Assembly (NCBI GenBank): GCA_001466705.2
Contig: LATX02000183.1
Span: forward strand, 434,001-498,000
Reading direction: 5' to 3'
DNA length: 64,000 bases
Origin: Moniliophthora roreri
Taxonomy: Eukaryota; Basidiomycota; Agaricomycetes; Agaricales; Marasmiaceae
The stretch's first letter is position 1; each line of letters starts with the position of its first letter. Shown piece by piece: positions 34,048 to 45,633 of the stretch. The notes under the pieces are model-generated. The model was not told the origin of the DNA and ran no database searches. It worked only from the letters and a program-made list of their open reading frames with translations. The translations under genes were made by a program, and so were the position numbers.

Positions 34048-36181
34048 ATGAAACTCCTCTGCTTGTTGCCGTTCCTTGGCCTGGTCAGTGCCTCCCCACT
34101 TAACTATGACCAAGAGCCCCTCGCCACTGCACCCCAGGATGGATTTAGCTTGGACCTCAACGAGCAACGTCTCATTCAACTCGAGAATGCAGAGCCTATG
34201 TGGATGTCCGAGCGGGATAAGGTGCGCTTTCTGTCGGTAGTTCGTGGCCTAAAACTCACAATGAATTTCAGATTGCTCTTAAAGCGACCGGTGTTAATTT
34301 CTTTGATATGTAAACGCTCTAGCGGAGTACCTCAGTACCTCATGCTGATCCATCATTGTCAGAACGGACACACAGGAGCTGGGCCTAAGCTCTTATTCTC
34401 GCCTTCGGTCTGAACTCAAAGGTATGGTTATCTCATACAATTGGCACCTGTTGACGGCTCGCTCTCTACTAGTCACTTTCCCCTCCCCAAACGCCACGGA
34501 GAAGGTTAAGCCCATCTTAAAGACGCTATCCACAGAAGGCCCCAAGGAAAACTTGGAGAAGTTCACAAGTTTCCGTACTAGATGTACGTAGCTCTCTCTC
34601 GATCAAGTTGCACTTGCAGTACTGAACATTATGTCTAGACTACCGGAGTGATGTAAGTGAGCCATACTGATTCCTCTGGGTGTAACCGAATCATTCTCGC
34701 GAGCAGACAGGAAAGGAAAGTCAAAAGTGGCTTTTGTCCAAGATTCAAGAGGTGAGCGTTCTACCATTAGCTCTGACTCAAGGAAGTTGAACATCATTTA
34801 GATAACTGCGAAATGGGCTTCCGATTCACTCAAGAATCAAATTTCATTCAAGGAATTTACTCATTCGTGGGGTCAGAACAGTATTGTAAGCTTGGATCAT
34901 CATATTCTTCGGATATCTAGTCATGAAAATTACTATAGATCGTCACCATTCCAGGCTCTAGTAAAGAAGATGAAGTCGTGGTGATATCTGCTCACCAGGA
35001 TAGGTTGGTTTCATCTCCTTTTTTGGATTATTTCACTGTTGAAAGAACTCAATGTACAGCACGAATATGTGGCCGTTCCTGCCTGCTCCAGGTAATGTGG
35101 CTTTTCAGTTTCCGTTTCCGTTTGATGTTCATTTTGTGCAGGCGCTGACGGTAAGCGTCCACTCCTATGCTTTATCCTCTCTGACTTACAGATTGTATTA
35201 TTCAGACGATGGCTCGGGAAGTGTCACCATTCTCGAATCATATCGTGCATTGATTGCCGCCGACTATCATCCAGAAAGAACTGTAGAATTCCACTGGTAC
35301 TCGGCAGAGGTATGTATCCTTGAATGCATTGTCAGTATCCATCAACACGCTCACCTTTTACTCAGGAGGGTGGCCTTCTGGGCTCCCAGGCTGTCGCGGC
35401 GGATTACGCACGCCGGTCTGTGAACGTCGTTGCTATGAGTCAAGTACGTCCTCTAGTCTTTCCATCGAGGAACATTAACTAACCGAAGCTCAGTTTGACA
35501 TGACTGCTTGGGTTAAAGTACGCGACAACGCGACCAGCTTTTACTGAGGCTTATCCCTACATATTTCAGCGTGGCACCAGGGAAGAAGTTGGGGTTATCA
35601 CGGATTACACTGATGCAGGGTGAGCGATCCCTGGATACTGAAAAACGCGAAGTTAATGTTAATTTAGCTTGACTGAGTTCAACAAGAAGCTTGTGGAGCT
35701 ATACCTCGATATTCCTTACGTGGAGGTGTGTACACAAAAAAAAAGTCCCCCTGGATCGCACTGATTACTACTGTCACCTTCTCAGACCGAATGCGGTTAT
35801 GCATGCAGTGATCAGTAAGGCCGCATTTTTTTGACTATGACGGCCTCGTGTTGATGGTCTGTTCGATCACAGTGCCTCATGGAGAAAGGCAGGCTATCCC
35901 AGCGTATTCACTATCGGTAAGTTAGGTTCCACGATCCGTGTCATAGATTAGATGGATTCTGACTATCTATCTGTGCACACAGAAAGCTCGTTCCAGAACT
36001 CAAACAAGTACATACACTCGACGAACGAGTACGTTGAACTCGAATAATTCTTCGCAACAACCACTGACTTGACGAAATCAGCCGCATCGATATCTCGGAC
36101 GAATTCAGCTTCTCCCACATGCTCGAATTCTCCAAGCTTGCAGTTGGTTTCGCCGTTGAGCTTGGCGGATGGGCTCAGTAG
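34048..36181 (+). CDS. secreted M28 leucine aminopeptidase
   Basis: Nineteen exons, from 34048-34221 to 36082-36181, give 387 aa; exon 10 (35142-35150) is 9 nt and exon 5 (34639-34652) is 14 nt. The signal peptide is MKLLCLLPFLGLVSASP, followed by a ~75-residue propeptide. The M28 co-catalytic zinc site is complete: His in VVVISAHQDS, Asp in PGADDGSGS, the catalytic/ligand Glu pair in WYSAEEGGLLGSQA, Asp in SQFDMTAW and the final His in KYIHSTND. A Cys pair (ECGYAC) probably forms the conserved disulfide. It matches the Aspergillus/Agaricomycete Lap1-type aminopeptidases (M28E). Role: extracellular or vacuolar removal of N-terminal hydrophobic residues. Convergent with the WD40 gene, 88 nt between stops. 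Confidence 0.94.
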
Positions 36182-36269
36182 TGAAATGCGCGCTGTCACA
36201 ATATACACGGACAGTAGTTATTCACCATCTGGTCTACGATACACTAGAACGAATATATCTATATTGCTT

Positions 36270-38339
36270 CTACACAATTTTAAGATCCATGTCGAGAAAG
36301 GTAAGGGTATCGTCACCTGCAGTGACGACCCTGCCGTCGGTACAAAAGGTAGTATGAAAGGCCTTCGTGTTTTGCCGTTTTTTGAGAACGGGCATCTGGA
36401 CTGTGTCAGAGCTAGCAGCACAGTAGCCGTTTTAGGAACCCACCTTCGGATTGCGGAAGTCCCACAGACATACTGTGTGATCGGGATAGCCCCGAACGAA
36501 ATATGAATAGAAAATACTACCTCGATAGTATCTCGATAACCCTTTAGTTGGACGATATCCCAAGGCGCAGTCTGGTGTACGATTGTATTCTTGGTCCTTC
36601 CGGCTGTCATACAGTAACACCTGTTGATCGAGATGGTCCACCTTGCAGGCAAGCGAGATAAATGAATGAAGTTGAGAGGCGTAGAGAGGCTCACCTCGAG
36701 CACAGAAATGCTGCTCGCATCACGGTGGAAGTGCGCATGCCATATTGAATTGGAAAACTTAAACACCTGGGCTTTCCCCGTAAGATGTTTCACGTCTAGG
36801 AGCTCCAGCGCCTTTCCATAGCCCACGAGGAGCTTTTCGCCGCAACATGCTAATGCTGAGGGGGCTGCTTGGAAACCACGTAGTCTTTCGCTTGTAGACT
36901 GCCTACCGTTTAATTTCCACAGGCGTACCGTTTTGTCGTAGCCTCCACTGACGAAAGTAGTGTCCGACATGGCTGCTAAATAGCTGATTGCTCTGCTAGA
37001 AAAATTGAAGCCGTAGGTCGGTGATACATCATGCGGCCGATGTTCTAGATCGATGCGCACGGGCTTCTTGCCTGATGCCAGCTGCACTAGGCTCACCTGG
37101 TGGGGGCCTTTGTCATATCCCAGGACCACTGTGTCGCCTAGGATTATGGCTTCTTCCACATGTAGGTTTGGGTCCGGATTCGGGGCTGGCATCGAGAGTG
37201 ATGAAACCCGAACCCTATGGAGTTTAGATCAGTCCCGGCCAACGAATGAAGTAAATGTATACGAACTGACGCTCCATTGCAACAAACTGCAAATCAGCAC
37301 GCATTGACACCGTGACCATCGGTAGCCCCACGGTAGCCGGGACGAGTACACGTCTAGCTCCTCCGTAAGGCACTTTTGGAAGTCGGAGGGAGCTCTCGCA
37401 CTTCTCGACATCATTCTGACTGCCGGATGGGACCCGAAGCCGCTTTGGTTCTGAGCTTGAGTGAGGCGTGAAACGCGAATTTGGTTTAGCTGCTTTGGTG
37501 ACATTGGCAGTGGGAACGTCGTTTTCGGAGTCTGAATCCGGAGAATCAGAATGAGTTGAGGAATCTGAACCGGAGCTGAACCATTTTCGTTTGGCCGCTC
37601 TATTGCCAGCGTCCGTCAACTGGGCAGGCTGAGGGTCCTCGTTGAAAACAGGCTCAATCCACGGGGGATGGACTTCGAGATCAGAAGATTCGAGCTCGTC
37701 GTCCATATCCAACTCTTGATAGAGTTGATCTAGACGACCATAATGACTGTCCTGAAGGAGTGGGGCAGGCTCTGACTGAGTCTGCGCACTGGGCTGATGA
37801 TCGAATGGGACGCCCTGTACTAGCAGCTCGACCGTGAGCTTACAGGGAGTGCTCCGCTCTGGAAAGGGATCACGGATCTCATTGAGGCTCCGTAATGCGT
37901 TGGATGTGTCCTGAGATGTGGGGAATTCAACTGCTGCAACGCGAGATTGTTGATACAAGGTGGCCTGAATAATCCTTCACATCCGTAAATAAGGAGAATG
38001 GATTAGCATGGAAATAGAGACGTACACTTTCAAAAGGCCACACTCCCTCAGAACACCCACCAACTCTGCGAGTTTCGTTTGCTGCGGTAAATCCTTCAAC
38101 AATAATACATTTCCTGAGCAATTGGATATGTCTTCTACTTTCCAAGGACGCGTGACCAATGTCACTGGTAGTAGAGACGTTATCGGCTCAAAGAGCGCGA
38201 AGGTTGCTGAGAGAGAAGACGCTGAAGGCTCCTCGTCCTCTACGATGATGGGGTCGTGAACGCATTTTCCTGTGTTTCCAACCTTCAAGTGGCTCCCCGC
38301 CGCCACTGGTTGGGTTCCGGGGTGGTTCGGCGTATGCAT
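36270..38339 (-). CDS. WD40-repeat protein with N-terminal RRM-like segment
   Basis: Five exons (38028-38339, 37267-37964, 36695-37214, 36444-36641, 36270-36395) give 617 aa. Residues ~70-150 read like a divergent RRM: CSGNVLLLKDLPQQTKLAEL as RNP2/helix 1, then SRVAAVEFPTSQDTSNALRS as RNP1-like strand and helix 2. An acidic/Ser-rich linker (~160-290) follows. From ~290 to the end several WD-type blades are visible: GDTVVLGYDKG, DTTFVSGGYDKTVRLWKLNG, QQVLLYDSRK, DHTVCLWDFRNPK and GRVVTAGDDTLTFLDMD. The best-preserved blade has the GYDKTVRLW ending. The propeller probably acts as a protein scaffold; binding partner and pathway are unknown. Exon phases fit throughout, so the fusion is not a junction artefact of my model. 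Confidence 0.78.
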
Positions 38340-39009
38340 GGACTAACAGCTCCTGGAGGTAGCAATTTTACGTTGGGCGCTAAATTTACAACTGAGTCTT
38401 TCGCCTACCAATGCCACTGGTAGTATAGTAGTACCAACGTTTTCCAATCGGCAGCAGCGTTTTAGCCCTCATTCTACTGAAAGAACTTGTGATTGAACCT
38501 TCGGCCAGAAACATCAACCCCACGCCAAGCATCAAGGTTCTGATTAGTGCGACATTGGTCCTGCCACTTTTTCATATCGAATAACTGACTCTTGCTACGT
38601 CCTTGTGCTGCCCCGCACTCACTCTCGATCACCTAAGTTGAACCATGTTGAAGAACATTCTGCATCTATTTACGGCCAAACCACCCCTATACCACGTAGG
38701 TGTCGAGTCGATAATCGCCCCCAGTGTGCTTCTTATTGGCCGCGAGCTACCCGACTTCATACGTATGTCAACTGAAGCTCTGGGTCCGACTTTTGTACTC
38801 AGCGAACGCTTAGCGCTTGGTTCTCGAGCTCCTGAGTTTTCATCGATTCGTTTTTAAATTTTGACCACCCCATGAATGTTGCCTGATGTAAATGTGACTT
38901 TTTATTCCTGGAATTCAGACACCTTGGGAGTCATATCACATGAGGCTGCTTTACTCTCCGTTACCACATGCAATTATTATCTCCTGATATTGTGAGTAGA
39001 GGTTGGTTG
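38340..39009. other. intergenic region / possible leader exons
   Basis: 670 nt between the WD40 gene start and the small membrane-protein gene. It includes a 70-codon frame at 38645-38857 without motif, possibly part of an untranslated leader. Nothing firm. Confidence 0.4.
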
Positions 39010-39675
39010 ATGACATTGACAGAGGTACCTTGGAGGTTACATATGAGCAAAGGTACGTATCGGAATCAGGACCGAGTCGCATTCGCACGCGACCATTTTT
39101 GCTTGTTTTCATCATCTCCTGCATGTCAACGTATTCGCGTCGTGAAGAAGATGCCAATCGAGCTCAAGAAATACAAGTCAGAGCTGGTTTAGAAGTCCGT
39201 TCAGACCCCAATCTCCATGTCTCAACCTCACACGACTGTTGGATTAACAGGCCGGTGCACGAGCAGGTGCTGTAGGCGTTGGGTTGACCATTGTACTACA
39301 CTATACTTGGCCAGCTTTCCGGTAAGCATCGTAATGACCCTTATGCCTCGTATCTGATTTTCTCGCTATAGGCGACTACGACTTCCATTCAAGGCATTCG
39401 TGGTTTCTGGATGTACGCTTCTTCATCTCCATGGACCTGAACTCCTGCTGAACAAAATTTTAGTCATAATGAGTGGCATGACGTTCGGCGCGGAAAAAGC
39501 TCTGTTGGCTCATGAAGCCCAGAGGCGGAAAGAGGAAAACTCCTTAAGAAGACAGGCTCGATTGGAACTGGCGCAACGGGGTATAATTCCTACTGAGACG
39601 GAGATTACAAGATGGCGGATGGAAAGAGAAGCTGAGCTTGCCAATGAGCGTCAATCGGATTCAAGTGGACCGTAA
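39010..39675 (+). CDS. small two-TM membrane protein resembling the Rcf2 N-terminal half
   Basis: Five exons (first ending 39052, then 39148-39176, 39251-39321, 39372-39412, 39464-39675) give about 131 aa from the ATG at 39010, or 120 aa from the in-frame ATG at 39043. Order of features: MSKEDANRAQEIQAGARAGA, a first TM (VGVGLTIVLHYTWPAF) with a basic RRLRL loop, a second TM (FKAFVVSGFIMSGMTFGAE), then a long charged helix (KALLAHEAQRRKEENSLRRQ). This mirrors the N-terminal half of the respiratory supercomplex factor Rcf2 (QEI..G...GA, WP.FRRL, then a hydrophobic segment ending in a small residue-Glu). Assignment to mitochondria is inferred; the start exon is uncertain. Confidence 0.6.
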
Positions 39676-40087
39676 GCCAAGTATTGGATTTTGGTGCGTA
39701 TCATTGGATCACATCATACATATTGAATACTAAATCTATACAGCATCCACACAGGATATCACTTTCGGAGCCGGAAAATATGCTTAAGGCGCCATCTAAT
39801 CTTCCACATGAGGAGACCCGCCTCATTACGCTTACGCTCCTACAGCTCCCACTATCAACGGTTATATGTCAGAGTACACGAACCCAGATGCTTGCATATG
39901 CGGTATGTGCGCCCTTGGAACCTCTGTATCATAAATAGCCGAATTAACGATCGTATTTTACCGTTGCATGAATGATATACACCGCTTGGTTAAGAACACG
40001 AAGTTCAGCCTCACCAGCACACGCTTACCAGCGCGAGATACTCGAAAATGTTTGTATTGCATTCGAACTTTAATTAGATACTGTGCT
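39676..40087. other. intergenic region
   Basis: 412 nt, AT-rich. No gene seen. Confidence 0.45.
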
Positions 40088-41348
40088 TCACAGATGTTCA
40101 TAATCCTTCATTGCACTCTCAGCATGACACTTCATCTCTTGTGCAGTTTCCTTGTCCCACTGCTTAGTCCACGTCTTTGCCTTGTCTTCAAGAGCCAGAG
40201 GCTTCGAGTCCTGTGAATCGGTGAATCTTTCAAGATAGATCAGCAATAAGAATGTCCTTGTTCTTTATCACTCCTGATTTACTGGTAGTCAACAGGAAGG
40301 CTGCGTCTCCCAGGGTTTCAAGTTGATCTTTCGTTTCCCAAGAGAATCTAATGGGTGCAGGATCAATACCTATTAGCCGGCATAACTTGTCAATCTGCTG
40401 TGGTGAGTCGTTGACGAGTTTGTCCCCATCATTGACAATTGGAGAACTCTCCCTCTGCCTGGTCCTGCTGACTCTGCTCCCTCTGAACCAGAATACCAAG
40501 CTTTGCAGAAGTCGAGGACCATGCACTGCCATTTGAACATTTAATAGAGAGGCATGTTGTCATTAAACACAGTTGCCCCTAACAATCCGGACACACGGAG
40601 GTATGAAAGGAAGACTCGAGCAGGATGGCGTATAATGAAAATTGGTGTCAATATCCTCAACAAACAGTCAGAAAGGAAGGTGGGGTTTGGTATGGGAAAA
40701 GGATATGTCAGCGGAACATTGACTCTTTGGCTTTCATCAATGTCAAGGAAGCAATCTTCCATGATTACTCTTTGGTTGACCCAGGCACTTCCCTTTGATG
40801 TTTGTGGCATGAAGTGGTCATTAGATACATGGTATGTTCTTTGATCATGACCACTTTGCCCTAAAGCATCATGCTCAAATTGTAATCTAGGTACAAAAAG
40901 ATGACCTTACCTCAGACTTAATGTGCTTGATCAAGATTCTGTGTCATCTATACACTTTTGAAAGGTATGCCCTGATAATAATCAAAAGAGCTCTAAAATG
41001 GGCTCATGGCCAGGAATCACCTGCATGCCTGTCACCATTTGAACACTTGTAGAACTTGTCCACAATAGGAGTTTTCCTCACTGACAGCCTTTCTGGCAAC
41101 ATGAACCTGTCCTGTGAATGGTATCTTCATTGTATAGCAGCCATGAAAGGATACTGTCAAAAACAATTAATGACAAGGACAATAGCAGAACATGCTTTGT
41201 AGTGAGAGAAGGACAGCTTTTAAGCTTCCATGATTTGGCAGAGTGAATTGGATGCTGTCCTTGGATGAGAGGACAGGAAAATATGTGAGGTCTTTCGTCT
41301 TCCTGTTTTGAACCCAATAAGAACATGATGACTATCACTAGTCACCAT
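40088..41348 (-). pseudogene. decayed sulfotransferase-like P-loop family gene
   Basis: Pieces of the basidiomycete sulfotransferase-type family appear in correct order on the minus strand but in shifting frames. An N-terminal HIFLSSHPRTASNSLCQIME (P-loop region, ~41290) is followed directly by a stop. NPTFLSDCLLRILTPIFIIR and RHPARVFLSYLRVSGLLGAT (3'-PAPS-type motif) lie at ~40600-40700. MFKWQCMVLDFCKAWY comes after an in-frame TAA at about 40549. In another frame is VNDGDKLVNDSPQQIDKLCR with IDPAPIRFSWETKD. In a third frame is EDKAKTWTKQWDKETAQEMK with the final AMKDYEHL and stop at 40088. At least one stop and two frameshifts separate these parts, too close together to be introns. The region between 40810 and 41250 has lost recognisable sequence. 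Decayed gene; not expected to make protein. Confidence 0.8.
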
Positions 41349-43007
41349 GAGGTTCAATGTCATCAACTCCTACTTCAAAACCTTCTGATGTCTTGTGCCT
41401 GCCAATGGAAATATGCTTTCAATCATCAGATCCCTACAGCCTGGTCATGATGATCTGGGACCCCTCCTTGTTTGTCAAGTCGGAGCAAACTTGGCATCAA
41501 GGAACTTGAAGGATTGGAAGGATGAGCACTACAGTACAAAAAATTTCTTGCTTTAACTAGGGCACTCATAACTCCTAGCGAGTAGTTTAGGATATACATG
41601 GCTTTTAATACATATTGAACTTGTTTTTGGTGGTGCCTGCGGCGGGCGCTTATCCGTTCAAAACAGTAAATAACAGGGGACATCCCACGGGCCACAGGGT
41701 CTAAACTTCGCTGAGATTTCTTTGGACCTCACCTGAAATAGGCATCCGAGGCATCCGATGAACTCTAGATCCTCCAAGGTTGCTCCAAGATGGGTTGTCT
41801 CCTGCAGGCAGACAGTGATGCCGACATTTCCTTTTTGGAAGGGCGTGGGAATAACATACCCGGTAAGGCAGGAAGGGGTTGACCTCAGCCTCAGAAAATT
41901 CCTCGTACATTAGTCAAACTCTTGCCACCCCCTTGTCAGTACTAAGTACACAAAAAAATTGAACACCCCCGAAGAGACTGCATCTCCTAGCTCATTACCT
42001 GACAATGGTTGGAATCCCGTCGAACCTGGGACAGACTTTTGCAACCAAGAAAGACCGTAACAGCCCTCCGTGTAAGCCCTGAATAATGCAGGCACCAGGG
42101 CCCTCCAAGTTCCATACTCCTCCAAACAGATTGCAATTGGTTCATCTCAATGCACCAAAAATTGTGAGCTTCAACATCATCTAGCTGCATGACATCTACA
42201 TTCCTTCCTTTCGGCACCCCACGAGCGAAGCCATGATATCACCAGCAAAGTTAGAGCTACAAAAAGACCGAATAGAGCCAACGACAAGACTCATATTCGT
42301 TATGAAGCATTCAGTAAGCAGAGGTTGAGCAGAGGCACATCCATTTTTGACATGGATTGAGACACAATCATCAACTCAGCCATTCTTCTTGCAAAGATGT
42401 ACTGCAAGACTCCTCAGCCAACGCGGTTCCTTCAATTTCCCATTCTCGAATCTAGTCTTTTCTTGCACCGTCGGGATTCCGAGAGAATGCATCTACGATT
42501 TGAGTGAAAAGTTCCTAGTATGCCATAGACAACACTATCATGAACTTAAACGCTAAGCTAGACATCCCCTCCAATGGCCCGTCTTATTTACTATTAGCTC
42601 GTCATGGCGCGGACAGCAGACGGAGAGGGAAGCTATTCGTGCTCCGCGGTTCACCAACCAATATACGACTCGAGCCAAGTCAGGGCATAAAGATTGCGAC
42701 ATATACAGTACCTGGAAGTAAGCCAGAGAGGAGAGACTTTCAAGGTCTGTCTGTAACTATGTAGAGTTTTCAGAGTAGAATCTAATTTCGACGCGGCTAT
42801 TCGGCGTGTGTCAGTACTGTCTCAGAAGGTTCTCAGTAATCATCACAATCATTATAGTCAATACAAGAAGTGGTTTTGCGAAATGTAGTGTAAGAGTGTA
42901 AAAGAATGATGACGACGCATGGCAGGAGAGAAGTCCTTTCGTGTGCAATAAAATGCGAACTGCAGATATCAATTAAACATATTGACGTAAGTCCCATGAT
43001 AAGTCAA
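41349..43007. other. gene-poor, probably decayed interval
   Basis: About 1.66 kb. The minus strand at 41700-42217 has short frames that could be remnants of one old coding sequence: a piece with HNFWCIEMNQLQSVW, one with WRALVPALFRAYTEGCYGLS, and in another frame YVIPTPFQKGNVGITVCLQE. I do not recognise the family and see no terminal repeats. The last ~400 nt are the 3' side of the C2-domain gene. Confidence 0.4.
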
Positions 43008-45340
43008 TCAATATCCCCCGTATGAAATGGAAGTCGGAGGTTGAGAGTAGCCATTCAGAGGGGCAGGTGGTTGGGGTGGTGGTCCAGGATGATACATGTG
43101 TCCCGAGTGGGACGGCGGCAAGGGTGGCGGGGGAATATTATGGTAATCTAGAGGCGGGGGTGGAGGAGGTAATTGCTGGAAACCAACCCTTGATGAACCA
43201 CCAGCGGGTGGTACTGGTAAGCTAGCACGACGATGTGGCGGCTGAGACGAGTATGGTGGTTGAGGAGGGGGCCTGGGTAATGGAGGTCCCGCTTCATAGT
43301 GCCCTTCAGTCGATGGAGAATGTGAACGAGGTGATTGCGAAATCGGACTACTTGAATGTGAAGGTTGCAGGGGCGGCGGTGGAGGTACCGATGGAAATCC
43401 ATTAGGGAAGGGAGGTGCTAACCCTGAAGGGCTGTATGATCCCAATGGCTGACTAGCAGAAGCTGGGATATTATTGAAACTGGGACCCTGTGGTGTAGGC
43501 AAAGGTCGCGATCCCCCCGGCCCAGAACTGGAAGAGAGCGAACTGCTGTGAGGTAACGGTGATACATCAGGCAAGCCTGCATTGTACGTTCCATACGGCA
43601 TAGGAGGTGCCGATTGCGGAAGAAGTGGACCATTGGATGGCGGCGGCGGCGGGAGATGCTGGGGAGGCGCTGACGCTGCGCCATACTGTGGGTACTGTGC
43701 TTCAGGAAGCGGTCCGTTGTCATAAAAGTTAGATGAAGCCCCAGTCAGGTAGGATCCCGGTGCTGGTGTGTGTGGTGGGGCGGGAGAGTAAGAATTTGGG
43801 TTAAAATGAGTGTTGTAGGGGGCAGATGTTGGGGTGTGGGATACAGGAGGCGCAAAACCAGACGGCTCAGATGGCAACGAGCTCAGTGTTGAGAATCCAG
43901 AGGAATTAGATAGAGGAACGAAGCCTGATGATGAGGCAGGTATGCTGTATCGAGGTCCTCGAGCCGGCGGTGATGGTCGATATCCAGTGGACGATGAATC
44001 ATAGTCAGCTTGATATGGCGGTTGAGATGGGAAAGGTAGCTGTTGACTAGACATACTCGTACGGGGCCGGAAGTTCGACGGACCAGTAGGGGTTACAGGT
44101 CTATCGTATGAATACGTGGACGAGCTAGATATGCTAGCTTCGTAGACATGGGAGGGCTGCGAGGAAAACGCAGAATAGCCCGCAGGTGAAGGCGCCCTAT
44201 AGCCATTCTGAGCAGGCTACAGACGTTTTGGGATCAATGTAATAACGTGCATTACTAGAAAGAGAACATACAGGATAAGTGTCGCTTCGTCTGGGCTCTC
44301 CAGCCGACAATTCTCCGAAGCCATGATTCAGCGTTTCAATAGCAGAGTTATGATTTCGCTCGTAAGGTGGCTGGTACAAGTCTAACATAGAACTCGAAGG
44401 CCTGATTGATTCTGAGAGGCGCCGGTGGTGGTCATGAAGGGCACCGGTGGAAACTATTCGATTTTGGGAATGCGGTTGTTCACCGGATGGCACGAAGGAG
44501 CCTTGACCACCATAATCGTGACGGTTGGCTACAGGTGTTGGCGTGGCTTTCTTCTGAGGAGGAGGATCCTGAACTGTGCGTCAGTCCCGGTTACTATAGC
44601 GCAATGTTGAAATTGAGAAAACTGACATTGGACCAGAAGGTAAGCTCAAGGTAGACTTTTCCCGCAAACCTGTCCCTATTCATCAGTGTGAACCACTCTG
44701 ATCGAAAAACGCTGGATTAGCGACAAGCCACACCATGGACTATATACAGGGGACACGTACCATCAGTCTCTCCCTTTGTCAGAACCTCCGTCAAGTCTAC
44801 ATCCGTCTCTCCAATGAAGTCTGGTTCCCTAAGATCATCCGCGAAACATGCCAATCTCATCTTCGTTCCTCCTTGGATCTTGTTCACCGGTTTCCCATCT
44901 TTCGGCGGTGGTGTGGGTGGATTCCCGCTCCCGTCCGTTGGGGGTGGAATCTCCTCTTCATACACCTTGAATCTCAATTCCTCATCCCACTCTGGATGCT
45001 GACCACCCTTCTTGAGTGCTTTTGTGCGCTGTTTCTGCCCGTTGACGGTGACGACGCAGTAAGGGTCTTGCTTGCCGATATGACGTTTGTTTGGTAAATG
45101 GTTCTGAGGCGAATAAGAACGAACGATGAGGCCAATAGCAAATGAGATAATGGGTAGAGCACTCACGGCTTTGAGAACGACGACGATGAGGGTCCCGATT
45201 TCACGGGTAGAAGGACTAGACATGGAAGGTAAAGGAGAAGGTGATCGCGACGTGGATCCTGATCGTGAAGGGGACGACGTTGACTTTGAACGAAGGTTTC
45301 TGAGGCGACTAATAGAGCTCTGCACATTGGGAAGGGCCAT
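43008..45340 (-). CDS. C2-domain cytokinesis protein, Fic1/Inn1-like
   Basis: Five exons (45167-45340, 44761-45103, 44627-44697, 44272-44568, 43008-44216) give 697 aa. A Ser/Arg/Pro leader is followed by a C2 domain (residues ~45-195): GTLIVVVLKANHLPNKRHIG, KQDPYCVVTVNGQKQRTKAL, GGQHPEWDEELRF, MRLACFADDLREPDFIGETD and GKVYLELTFWS. The remaining ~500 residues are disordered and very rich in Pro, Ser, Tyr and Gly, with many PPxPP runs. This is the layout of S. pombe Fic1 and budding yeast Inn1 (C2 plus PxxP tail that binds SH3 domains of Hof1/Cdc15-type F-BAR proteins at the division ring). Membrane and SH3 binding are inferred from family. The gene faces the GH125 gene in the same orientation. 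Confidence 0.85.
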
Positions 45341-45633
45341 GGCTCGTCATAAGAATGGTGATAGAACCAAGCAGAATAATCCTAATAAAGTACTCATTCG
45401 GCAACTTTGCCATTGTTTTATTACCTGATCGCCGCGGCAAACCATTGCCCAGGCGGCTACTGGCTGCATTGTTACATATCGTGCAACTCGCAAATATTTC
45501 CATTTTCCGTACGCATTGTTCAAGTAGTATCACCGTACTCGTATTGATAATGAAAAGAATTCAACCAGTAAAGCAAGTGGGTATACACAACACGTCGATG
45601 TACTGTACGCGCTTGAAGCAAATAATCCACAGC

